Of a stretch of 64,000 bases of DNA, positions 47,428 to 58,730 are shown piece by piece. Source of the stretch: Bombus terrestris. Lineage: Eukaryota; Arthropoda; Insecta; Hymenoptera; Apidae. The notes under the pieces were generated by a model. It worked only from the letters and a program-made list of their open reading frames with translations, searched no databases and was not told the origin of the DNA. Position numbers and translations under genes: made by a program. Within the stretch, counting starts at the first letter, position 1, and every line of letters starts with the position of its first letter. The stretch covers positions 1,860,001 through 1,924,000 of the forward strand of contig NC_063274.1 of assembly GCF_910591885.1 (NCBI RefSeq), read 5' to 3'.

Positions 47428-48893
47428 TATATAGAAATTACGAGACATTTAGTGCAAGCAAATATTTACTTGAGATCGCAGCGGTATTTAAATAGTCTAT
47501 TGTCCATCATGCCAAAAAGCCACATTATTCAGTGAAATCGTATTTAACGCTCATGCGTATATATTTCGTATGAATGTTTATAATGTACACTAATTTTTTA
47601 CCAAACATACGTTCGCTATAGATGTCTTGTGTAATATGGACCAAGTAAAATGTAATACGGACACAAGAGTTTTCTACGTAAGTGTTTACAAGCCAGTTAA
47701 GGGTTTTTTAAACGGCATTATCGCACGATATTCAGAGACTATAAGCGACTTTAACAAATGCAGGATCCTGGTTTCCGATTATCCTGATTTCTCGAAATGA
47801 TATTTTCCTGACACGCCACCAACCGGAAGTTCGATCGGCCCATTCTAGCCGACCTTTAATACGCTTAATGCGACTCAACTGGTTCAACGTTCGATTTTTC
47901 GATGCGGCGCTTCGCTCAGCAAGACGTAAATATCGATGGGATTTCGCCGAGTTTTATGCTTCATCTGGCCCCCATGAAGATAAGGTGTCGGCTGGCGGGA
48001 AATCCAAGCTTGGCGACGGGAGAAACGTATTTCGTGAGAGCTGGGACTGGATTGCGGTCGATTGAAAGAAATTTTGAATGGCGAATTGTTGTGTTCCATT
48101 TGCAACGCGGACAATGAGATTTGAAAATATTCAGATTGAGTTTCGTTTATTGATTTCTCTATCGCGTGTAATTTATTAGTTGAACATCACAGGAGAGTAA
48201 CGAGATAAGTAAGGCGTCGTTCAAATGTGACTACATCTGATTACCATTGTACGATAAGGGTCTAGTGCTAGACGATGGCCCATTTATTCCGAGGACTTCA
48301 ATTTTGCCCCCATTTGCACAAAAGATTACACTTTGAAAGAATCCGGTCCACTCAAACGCCAGGCGTCCGCATCGCTTGAGAAACGACCTTTATCGCCTCT
48401 CTCGCGGAACAAATCGCTCGTGTATTAGTGGAAAATGATCTAACTGCTCGACTTCTCGGGAAACGTAGATTACGTCGGCTGAAAAATGATCGCGTTTAAT
48501 AGCAATCGCACGACGAAATTAGAACTCGAGAGCACGGTTGCATTACAAAATGAATTCGATTCGGGGAAAACGTTCGATGCTGCTTCATCAACGAATCGAT
48601 TCGACTCTAGCGAGATTTTTCCTCTGAAAAGCCCGTGTTGTGCCACCAATTCCAAAGAATATCGCATAATCTGATTTTCGCTCTACCTAACGCAATTGTT
48701 AATAGAGAGCCCTATTATTTAGTAGTATGTACATTCTTCCATATGGCTATAAAAATTTAATATTCCGGAATATGTACATCTATAAAACTTTATTAAAAAA
48801 TATTTATCTTAAACGCGAGGAAAGATTACTTAGATTAAGAACGTTTGTAAACCTTAAGAAACCAGCGGACAATTTTTTAAGTTAGCAGCCCTA
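47428..48893. other. Non-coding DNA
   Basis: A GC-richer block at 47810-48120 has three overlapping frames on both strands, none recognised. Frames at 48470-48674 oppose each other. The rest is AT-rich. Confidence 0.4.
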
Positions 48894-48899
48894 TATATA

Positions 48900-49564
48900 T
48901 GTCGGAGATGAGAGGACATCGGGGCCTTTCTTTTGGAATTTTTGGGAAGATCTCCAATACTTTAGTCTAGACTATTTATTATAGCTGTACTTAAATGATA
49001 AAACTTAGAAATAGTTGTTATGATTCAACAATAGCCTTGGGCTCGAGATGGCACAACTGGTCGCCGAACGTAGCCACGGTCACGGGATGAATGTTTTTAC
49101 CTAACAGAAAAGTGTCAATATTGTGGGACACCCGTTGTATTAACAATGAAACCCCGGGCAGGAGAAATGTCAGAATTTTGTTGATATCCCCGGGCAATAT
49201 GCAACGAACAAACGCTATCGTAAAGAGAGGAAAGTTCCCATCAGTCTATTGTTCTTACGATCACCTTGGAGAGTTTGCACATCGTCTTTACGTGCATTAT
49301 TATACCGAGCGTCACAGCAAACGTGACTTTGTACCTCAAAATATATTCTACGTTTAACAAAGAGTTACCCCATTGATCGTGGATTCGTTATTGAACCTAA
49401 GAACATTATCACTAACATCTCGAGTGTTTAATCACCACGGTTATTTGTCAAACTTCGTAAAAATCAATATTTATATCAGTAAATATAATCTCTATTGTAC
49501 AACAACGATGGCTAGTCCGAATAAAGATTCGTTACACGCTCACGAATCTAACGCTAACCCGACA
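48900..49564. mobile_element. Solo LTR, 665 bp, with TATATA flanks
   Basis: The termini TGTCGG (48900-48905) and CCGACA (49559-49564) form a 6-bp perfect inverted repeat with TG...CA ends. TATATA lies on both sides (48894-48899 and 49565-49570), so the duplication is 4 or 6 bp. Some gypsy-type elements insert at TATATA-like sites. Because the flanks are AT repeats, the duplication is weaker evidence than the termini. AATAAA occurs at 49520-49525 and, on the other strand, near 48979-48984, so orientation is unresolved. The plus frame at 49091-49357 inside it is unrecognised; no gag or pol is seen. Confidence 0.7.
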
Positions 49565-49570
49565 TATATA

Positions 49571-50380
49571 TTTTCAAGAAAGAAAATATTCTTTATACTG
49601 AAATTTTCATAATCTATATATATTGTTGAGAATTGTGGATCTTGATGGCCGAAATATTGTTATGGAGACATTAAATTTACATTGGGCATTACTATTAACG
49701 TAGACACATATTTATTTTATAAACGATTTCTAGAATATTCATCGATACACACTTGCACGCGTCTCAGCACTTTCTTCCATACCCGACCTTTTGTAGTCTG
49801 TTAACCGACCGAACTGTTTACATTCGTCTGTTTCTCAGTCGCCGCGCACACACATATCTCCACACACTGATATCCACATGCAAACATCTCAACTACGCAT
49901 TCGACCTAGTCCAGCACAAAAATTATACGTATCTCAATATATATATATATATATTATATTTCAAAGTTCGATAGATGTCCTTTGCATAAATCACCTAAAA
50001 TTATTCACGCTTCCCTTAAATTTTCCCACTTTTTACAGGTAAACCATATTTTAAAATTGTGTAAAAAAAGTTGTCGCTTGCTTTTATCTTCGCTGCAGTT
50101 GAACGAACTTTCCATATAAATAAAGTTGCAGCTAAAAATTGGATTAGTTAGAATGGTACTAACGTACAGTTGTTGGCCAATACTCGAATGGAACAATAGC
50201 AGAGGTAGAAGAAAGAAACTGATTTACCGAACACAGTCCGCCAAATCAATTATCCCTCACTATGCAGTTAACACTTTTACGCCATTTCATCGGAATCTTT
50301 TGATCACAATTAGAAACTCTTTCCTCCGCCGGTAAACAAGGCATGTAGTCGTTTGTACGGAAAAAGAAAGGGAATGGCCG
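49571..50380. other. AT-rich non-coding DNA
   Basis: Contains a TA microsatellite at about 49937-49957. Short frames only, none recognised. Confidence 0.45.
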
Positions 50381-50702
50381 CATTCTCCGGTCATTTTCTC
50401 GCAATTACATTCAGAGCAGTTAGGAGACGGTCGCCGTTGCATTGTCCGCTTCGTGTCCCCGCGGCACGCTAGGAACTTTGAGTCAATGTTAGAGGAACCC
50501 CTAGCTGAAAGCGTCGTACTTCGTTACAGCTTGTCCACTTCGCGTTGCTTTTGTTCCCGTAATAGAGTATTAAGCAGCTGGGATCTGATAAGGTCATTCC
50601 TGCGAAACTTTGCGTCGCGGGAAATGACCGATTTCGAGGACGATGACCGGAAAGAACGATTCAGACGAAGAATAAAGGCTCAGAGAATCAAGAATAGCTT
50701 CT

Positions 50703-51289
50703 TGATTTAAATGAGATCTTATCCAGTGACATTATTGATCTCTTGTTTTGTTCATGTCTCTCATGAATTTCATCCAAAGTTTTCAAATGACATCGTAGTC
50801 TGGCAATCACTTTTGTTCTGTAACAATCTCTTGAACATCTTGCTATCGCATTTATTTGCTGTCTTGTCGTGCGCATTAATAGAAGTCGCTATATGTATAG
50901 ATATACCGCGGTCAAATTCCTTACCAAACGATCTGTTATTATAATTCTGTGATTCCATAGAAAGATATTGTGTTTTGCTTTCAGCCATCGATATAATTAA
51001 TGCGTGTCTGAACGTTGCCCATATTATATTTTGGACTGAGGGAACACATTGAGTATATACGTAAAATGTAATAGTACGAGTATATATGTATTGGATATAT
51101 GTCAAACGATGACTCGCAAAAACGAGGCTACCAATGGCTCTCGAAAAATGATGTTACCAAAGTAACGAACTTCTCCAGCCGCGATGGAGTAAGATCAGAA
51201 CGAAGTCACGATCGACTCAAGGGGGAAACGTTTTCAAGAGAAAAGGACCTGATTTAAATGAGATCTTATCCGCTACGATGCTATTGATC
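50703..51289. repeat. Direct repeat pair, 22 bp identical, 547 bp apart
   Basis: The 22-mer starting TGATTTAAATGAG and ending TTATCC occurs at 50703-50724 and 51250-51271. Both copies are followed after 8 or 10 bases by TATTGATC (50733-50740 and 51282-51289). The remaining flanks are unrelated. Read on the minus strand, both copies encode DKISFKS inside open frames, but the second block is in a different frame relative to it. The conservation therefore looks DNA-level, such as a repeat-element end, rather than a duplicated exon. Confidence 0.7.
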
Positions 51290-51423
51290 ACGTGTTCGCG
51301 ACTAAAAGCAGGATGGCAGGTTTGGAGAAGGTTCGTGATTTCTTCCGCGTCATCCAGTTTCGACCTATCCAAGTCTATGCGGTTAATTTTGGACCGCAAC
51401 CGAAGGACGGGCTTCACTTCCGT
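51217..51423 (-). CDS. Possible coding exon, unrecognised protein
   Basis: On the minus strand the sequence TATTCTACTTTACTAG is a good splice acceptor. It is followed by a frame of 68 codons ending at TGA 51217-51219. The predicted protein is rich in charged residues, with a helix-like middle (LDDAEEITNLLQTC, then SREHVINSIVADKI). I recognise no family. An alternative plus-strand frame from ATG near 51279 to TAG 51424-51426 is also open, so strand is uncertain. Neighbouring minus frames at 50770-51105 and 50688-50876 have ATG starts and similar composition and might belong to the same transcript. Confidence 0.2.
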   Translation of the reverse strand, partial: TEVKPVLRLRSKINRIDLDRSKLDDAEEITNLLQTCHPAFSREHVINSIVADKISFKSGPFLLKTFPP

Positions 51424-52050
51424 CTAGTAAAGTAGAATACCGTATAATGCGGTACTTGTACAGCGTCATCGGAAAATTGCTGCTACTTGCGTATAAAGCG
51501 ATTTGGAAAATAGCGACGATGGTGAAATGCTACGCGAAGAAATAATGTCAGAAGAAGCATTTGCGAAAAAGAATATACAAATTGGGAAGCTGAGGAGAAT
51601 TCAATCGACGAAGAAACTGTGTAAGAGCCTAAAAAGCGAAAGGTATGTGCGATCGATCGCTAGCGCGCAATTAAATTTTCCGCGGTTGTTAGTTCTGAGT
51701 TCCGAGAATTTTCTCGGTTTCGCCCGTTCCGTTCCTCGCCCTCTTCTACGCGGAGATTTTAAAAGGAAAAAAAAAAATATCAAACATGCGCCGATGGAGT
51801 TTGCACGGAAATTTTGAAACTAGTTTTCCGCACAATTGCCGGCAAAAAAGGCATCGTGGAGATTGAACCGGGGCGGCAAGCGCGGCGGCGACAAATTCGA
51901 AGAACTATTTCCACAGATGAAATTCGAGAAACCTTCTTATTATCGACGAAGAATGAAACGATTACGAATTGAAATTCGAAGTACGCTGGTCAATTTTGGG
52001 AACGAAATGGAGTATCTGAAAGAAGGTGAAAATTAGGATCATATCAATGA

Positions 52051-55000
52051 TAAATACACAGATTTATTATAGTATGCGGAAATAATTAATTTAGTAATAT
52101 ACGAAGGCCACGGAGGAAATGAATTATCGTAATAAGTTTACATCTTTTGTTGACTTCTTAATCTTGATGCTATTTCGTGTTATGTATATCTGTAATCAGC
52201 CTCCACCGAGGTTTCAAATGTTTAACAAAAATTGGAACACACGGAAAATAAATAAATGAAAGAAAATCGTATCTTTCATCGGTCGAAAGAAGGAAGTGAA
52301 GTCATCGACGAGGTGGCTTGGAAAACGACCGATAGAGACGAGCGGATTAACGAAAAGAAAATCGATGATACGGGGTTATCGGTGATAAGATGCGCGGGAG
52401 GGATGATGAAAAAACGAAGGCAAGACGTAGAAGGAGCGAGATGAAGCAAAGCTTGAAAGCTCAAAAGGATTGGAAGCGAGGTGTAACATTGAGACGGGCT
52501 GTGAGAAGTTGGATCGCAAGCAGCCGGATCGGCTTGGAAAACTGTTTAGAGTCGCGGGTTATGCTCGACTGCGCCGGCAAATGAGATCGAGTGAAAACTC
52601 GTCGCAAACCATGGATCAAACCAATCTCCCCGCTGGAATGTATCACCTCGGTGTAGACGCGCGTGATTAATGGCTTCCTCATGGAAAAGAATCTCGTTCG
52701 CGTCGGAGAAAGACGCGATAGAGCCAACGCTGTCGGCTTACAATTGATTCAACCTAGCGGAATACGTGTTCTTCTGGCCAACCACCGAAAGTCCTCTTCT
52801 CTTGTGAGCAGAATTGCTAATGTTTGCAATGGAAGCGTTAGATTTATGGTGACAGATCTGACCTTTATAATCTCTTTTTTTTTTATTCTATTTCCTCTGA
52901 ATGTAAAAAAGCTCGAGGCAAATTTCAAACTTGTAAAATTCGCGACATAAATATTTACAAATGCATAGATTAATTAAACAGCCGGCACTTAAGTAATTGA
53001 ATGAACTATTTATTTTTGGATTGTATATATTTATTTATATATTGGATTTTATGTTGTATTTAAGAACTATGCCTTTGGTTAATCGATAGAACGAGTCAAT
53101 TTTTATCGCCACTGAAAAATAAGAGTGACAGATTAAACGAAAAAGAAAATTGGTTATTATTAACTAGGTAGACTCATTGATGGTATTTGTATGAAATCGA
53201 TGTTGATAAAACGCTACATCGACGATAAAATCGCCACCTATCGGTCGTGAACAAACATTTTGCATGCATGAACAAATTTTTATTTAAAACTGGAGTTTAC
53301 ATAAACATCTATAGCCTGTTAATAAGGAACGATGCTTCTATTGTAAATTGAATTATAGTTTCATACAGATAATTTAATAATTCCATTTCGGTTTGGAGAT
53401 ATAAATTTGGTTTCTTCTTTAATTTAGCTTGCTCCTATGAACAATTCTAGCGATATCGGATCAAACATAAAAACGAAATTAAGTAAGACGTTGATTTTAC
53501 AGTATAAACAAGTATTATAAACGAAAGTTAATTATCTTACTGTCACAACCATTCGCAATAATTACAATAACGATATCGTAAAAAGTGGAACTTAATAATA
53601 ATTCAGAATTATAATGTCTCAAAGGTTTCGTAATCACGCCATCAATCTCTTCCCTACGTCGCACCGAAATCAATCTCTTCCTCCTCGCTTTCCCATACCC
53701 CTTTGAAAAGCGAGCTATACCGTAAAAGGAACTCTTATCAAAATAAATTCCAAGCGGGGCTCCATCTTTCTCGATGGTGCTTTACAAAATTCAAGGAACA
53801 CCATCCCCGTTGCAATATTAATCTTTCAATCTCTCGGACGCGCCGGCTGCGAAACCGGGCAGCAAAGTACGCAACTCAATTATCAGCCGTGTGGCATGCC
53901 AAAAAGTTTTCACCTCGTCATTGATCAAATAAAAGTTTGACGCGCAAAAACGGCTGATAAAGAGGACGGATGGTGAAGGGAAAAAAAAGGAGACAAGGCA
54001 AATTACCCTGGTTTGTGGTGTACGGAATAAAGTAAGTTGGAAATAAGTCGTGAATCTATGCAGGGTTGACCCTAGATACGAAAAAAGATACAACAAAATT
54101 CAGAAGAAGGAATATCTTAAACTCTAACACGATTTTCCGACTTCTTTGATTAAACGGCACTTTCGTATTTCGTTAAAAAAGGTTTAATGTCGAGTAAAAC
54201 AAATGTACCTGGTGAAATTGAAAGTACGCATACTCCAACTTCTTTCAATTTCTCGCAAATTATTTTTAAACGACACTTTTGTATATGGACTTGCTGAATC
54301 GAAGTATTTTATAAATATCACTCACACATTTTGCGATATGCTTTATATAACGAAGCATGGGTAAAACAGCCAACAGATAAAAGTATTGGTAACATGATAG
54401 AAAAGCGTTTGCCGAAGACGGCGGAGAACCGGGGCCAGCTCGTTGCTCGCTCAGAAGACGAAGATGAATGGCATCAGCTTGAATCCCGACAGAATCCATC
54501 CACCTCCGACTTACCAGCTAGCAGAAGCCATCTTCTTCTCCCTCTTCTTCGTTTATTTCTTCCTCGTCGTCGGTTGCTTCTTCTTACTTCTGTTAGACCG
54601 TCGCGATTACCTTCGCCAGGGAAATTTTCATCCCTCCCGATTTTTTTGCTAATCTTGTCACGCGTCCATCGATGAATTAAGATCGAACGGTTGAGTAATG
54701 TTTCTGCGTTAATTTCAATTTTTTCGTTGCAATTCGCCCGATCGAATGGAGAAGGAAAAGGAAAATGGAGGAGGTTTGCAGGCGACTCGAGTGACAATGA
54801 AAGTATGCACAATTGAACGATTGAATTTAAAGTTATTGAAAATGGAAGTGAACCCATTATGAAGTTATTGTTACAATTTTATTTTATTTTATTGCACCTC
54901 GAGTTCAATGTTTACGTAATAAAATATTTTGTTACGCTAGTGGTACAGTTGCGAAATTTCTCGAAGTTGATTGATAATTTATAAGATTCACATTCACAAC

Positions 55001-55189
55001 TTCGTTTGTTTTATTATTAAGCTCCTTCTGTTTATGCAAAGTGGTTGATTAACGCTGATAATTTTTAACTTCTAACTTGTAAGATTTAATCAAGCGATAT
55101 TAGTTCAGAATCAGGTAAATTAAAATATTTCATTTGCTATTCGTGTGAATTATTTCCGCGCAATTATATCCGAATGAAGCGTCTCGACA
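52051..55189. other. Non-coding DNA
   Basis: Frames at 52256-52950 (several, both strands), 53703-54096 and 54266-54857 are unrecognised and opposed. A CTT/CCT-rich pyrimidine tract at about 54525-54600 explains the open frames there. The stretches 52950-53640 and 54860-55180 are AT-rich with nothing seen. Confidence 0.4.
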
Positions 55190-55330
55190 AAGGATTTTCG
55201 CCGGTACGTCACCGTGGAATTTACCTACAGGAAAAAACTGCGAGGATGTTCAGTTGATCGAGGAATGCAAATCTCGGGGGCTTTTTAATTAGCTGCCGTT
55301 CCCGTTTAAACGCGGCCTAAGTTGCTCCGT
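55190..55330. promoter_or_regulatory. Candidate regulatory patch with POU octamer
   Basis: A perfect octamer ATGCAAAT (55265-55272), known as a POU-factor site, lies 13 bp from homeodomain TAATTAG (55286-55292), followed by the palindrome GTTTAAAC (55304-55311). The block is GC-richer than its flanks. Function is inferred from motifs only. Confidence 0.3.
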
Positions 55331-58300
55331 GACAGGATCCGAGATTCAAGTCGAAATTGAATTTCACCAAAGAATGAGAAGAGTTCTTCGGGAAATCGAA
55401 TCAGGACCAGATCTCCTGACACCTCGTTAGGTGGAAAATTCCATCGGATATCAACGAGAGGACGAAAACGTTCTCTAGATGTTACGTTATCTTCGCGCAG
55501 AAGAAAGTCGTGTAATTTACTTTAATATAGCTGGTTATTGGATAACTATTATTACTGGTGGGGACTTTACCGCTCTAATCGATTGAATTTCGAACGAACG
55601 TCCTTGACGTTATCAATTATTATTATTATTAAAGATTTTATCAATTTCCCTCGGTCCCTTAAGGAAATTCGAAGTCAGTCGCAGATGGAAGACTTGCAGT
55701 TGATTTTACTTGATTATTGATTTAAAATAGAAAAGATTTAATAAATGTATCGTTAAAATATTATGACAATTGCATTATCGTTATATTATACTTTTATTAT
55801 CATGATAGAGCTCTACTCATCAAAATTTCATTCGTTGGAACGAAAGTTTAGCTAATGCCCGAGTAATTGAAACTTTTGCCGATTGAATCCGAACAAAAAG
55901 TACACATTTTTTTATCATCGCTAAATCACCTTGTTTCGACATCGTCGTCGAAAAGGTTTATTGTCTTCGCCGCCTATAAGCGGAAAGCCGGGTAGATGTC
56001 TAAAAATGGCGGAGTAGAAGTAGCGAAGGTTGGGGAAGGGATCGTACAGTTGTCTACGACAATACGATTGAAACGGAACAAGATGATTCTCGAGGGGAAA
56101 CGCTTGGTCGAATCAGTTTTCACGGCCTTTTATTATGTTGCCCATCAGTGCTCAGCTAGACACGAGACAATATGCTTGATTGCTCAGCTCTCCGGGGTGG
56201 ATTTCGAATTGTTTGGTGGCTGCCGTCGAAAATTGAATAAGCAAGCAAGCGAACGAACCACTACTTGAGAATTTTAGATTATCTTGTATGGAAATTTAAT
56301 GAATTGTCTAAAGTCTGCGAGGTTCCTTCAGGATTAGTCACTGAGAAATTTCATTAATTGTGGAGGTGGATGCTCCTTGTCTAGTTCTTTTCTGAAAAAA
56401 ACACTGGGAGATTTATGGAACTTTTTATGGTCTTACTATTTGTCTTATACACCGTGGGCCGTAATTTGTGACACAAATGAAGTCAGAGAGAGAGTCTACG
56501 GTTATCTTGTGTATAATGTCTAAAATATGTTACGTACAATGCTGTAAAAATGAAATTACGTACAATGAATTTATGGAATAACTGTTAAAATATTCAGTTA
56601 AAAATGTTCAAAAAGCCGCCATACTTCCATTAGGAAGGTCCTCAAATTAAAACGAAAATCAAGAGTAATTTGATTTTCTCGGAAGTGAAACTCGCGACGT
56701 GATTTTATTGTTTTGATTGTGAACAATTCGTTTTATTTAAAACTAAATTTCATTTTCGTATATTGTATTCTATGTATTTTGCATGTACTATATTTTTATA
56801 TGTTGTTTGATAATGTATCATAAAGTTGCTTAAATATTATTAAATTCAATGTAAATAAATAAATAGACAACATTACGTTTATCTTTACGATTCTCAGCGT
56901 AATCTAACGATCAATCGGCAAGAAACAATCTCCAACCAGGAAACTCGATATTCAACGTTTTACGCGTGACATCGTCCTATAAAACGAGCTGAAATCGATA
57001 CCTCGAGAAACGCTACGACATCCCGTCCAGTTCCTTCAGAATCCAATTAAGCTTTAAGAGCTTCCTGCCTGACCATTTCAGGGGATGTTACTATAACAAT
57101 TTCAATTCATTCCCGTAAATCTTTAAATCTGTGCTTTCTAACCACCGCTAAATTGTCACGAATCAACAATCAAAAGACGACAAAAATCTCAGGATAATAA
57201 AAAAGAAATAAAAGATGATATATCATTTCACGAATAAACAGATACTTAGACCGCAGACGTTCGCGCTTTTATGAGAAATTTTAATACTCGAGAATATATA
57301 GGACGTAGATGAAATGCAGAGGTATAAAAAATAATCAAAGTAAACCATTTTGTATAATTAGACTGCGGTAATACTTAAAGAGACAAAAATATTTAATAAC
57401 TTTAATTGTATTTAATACTTAATTTTATGTAGATGCATGATAACGTTGTATCATCTGTGTTAGTGATATTATCGAACGTTCTGTTAAATATTAAAATTAA
57501 AAATTTATAATTTACATTGAAAGCAAGATATCAGTAAAATTGAACTTGATCATTTCCTTGGCATCCATTTCAAAGTGTGGAATTTAATTCTATATATACG
57601 TAATGCACACGCAAATGATATAATACTGCAATCGCAATGGCACTGAGATTAGCGAAAAGCGAAATCTATTTTCTGCTGGATATGCGTTACTTGAAGTAAA
57701 AGTTGGTATTTTACTGCTGTTGGCTGCTATCTCTTCTGAGCGATTGGTTCGACGTAGTATTACGCTTTACTAGGAGAAATTTGGATTTAAATGACTAGAA
57801 ATTTCATATATCGATTCTGATTTCCTGCACTGTCCACGTCGTATATCATGGACACGTTATCTATGTATAATGTATCAGAGAGCAAAAACTTGAAGCGAAA
57901 TACTGATTAAACCTCTCCGTGATTTACATGTCTTTGTTATATATAAATCTTCAATATATAAATTTAAATCGTTGTTATAGTTTTATCATCGGTGAGAAAA
58001 ATATCATGTCGAATTCGATAATTTTTACTAGTCTCGAACTGAAATAAATAATGGTGGAAAATTATCTCAAAAAATGATAGTTGCTAATGCGAAACTTGTT
58101 TTCACAGAATTCCAAAATATTCGAAGAAACTATTATGTATCTATTCAAGTTTCATACGGAGACTTATCTTTTTTAATATTTTCTTGGAAAATTCAAATAT
58201 TTTAGTACGAAGGTTGGGAAATATGTAATTTCGTGTCAATAAACTTCAAGCTTGAGGCTATTATAATATTTATTCGAGTTTCTGTGTTTCAGTCGTGACT

Positions 58301-58509
58301 AAAAATAGTTTTATTTCTATCTTCTAAAAATATATTACTTTACTTCGAAGCATTATAAGTATGAAATGCAAATAACGTGGGAAAGAACCATAAGAACAAT
58401 GTTATTATCTGAAAGAACGTGAAAGAAACAGTCCAATTACAGTTACGCGACTTCAAGTAGAATAAGACTCGGGCCGTGTTCAGTCAGACACCACCTATTA
58501 TATAATGTA
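55331..58509. other. Non-coding DNA
   Basis: One ATG frame at 55996-56268 (+, 90 codons) is unrecognised. From 56270 to 58500 the sequence is AT-rich, with short frames only and no identifiable repeat. Confidence 0.4.
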
Positions 58510-58728
58510 CAGTGATCACAGTACAAATGCGAGAAAACTGTATAAATGCAACAAAATGTATATTCTGCAAAACTTTATTTCTATTTTCCCTTATAATATA
58601 GTATCTAAAAATACATTTCTTATATTTTAGAAGCACTGTAAACATAGAACGGCTCACGAATTTTTATATAGTACAATTACAAAGTAAATTTACTACAAAG
58701 ACTATTCCTATTTATATACTCGCCACTG
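58510..58728. mobile_element. Possible Tc1-type MITE, about 219 bp
   Basis: The segment starts CAGTG after TA (58508-58509) and ends CACTG before TA (58729-58730), as Tc1/mariner elements do. The right end, read inward on the minus strand, goes CAGTGGCGAGTATATAAATA, which resembles Tc1-like termini. The left end agrees clearly only over the first five bases, so this is a weak call. Confidence 0.35.
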
Positions 58729-58730
58729 TA

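Larger units (their letters stand above)
50381..52050. other. Block with many charged-residue open frames on both strands
   Basis: Apart from the minus-strand candidate exon, the plus strand is open at 50453-50710, 51503-51817 (with a donor-like AAAG/GTATGT at about 51644) and 51836-52036. Minus frames lie at 50688-50876 and 50770-51105. The purine-rich plus strand favours Lys/Glu/Arg-rich translations, so protein-like appearance is weak evidence. No domain is recognised. Confidence 0.25.

Noticed and set aside
55996..56268. 90-codon ATG frame
   Set aside because: Protein-like in appearance but no recognisable motif or splice context.
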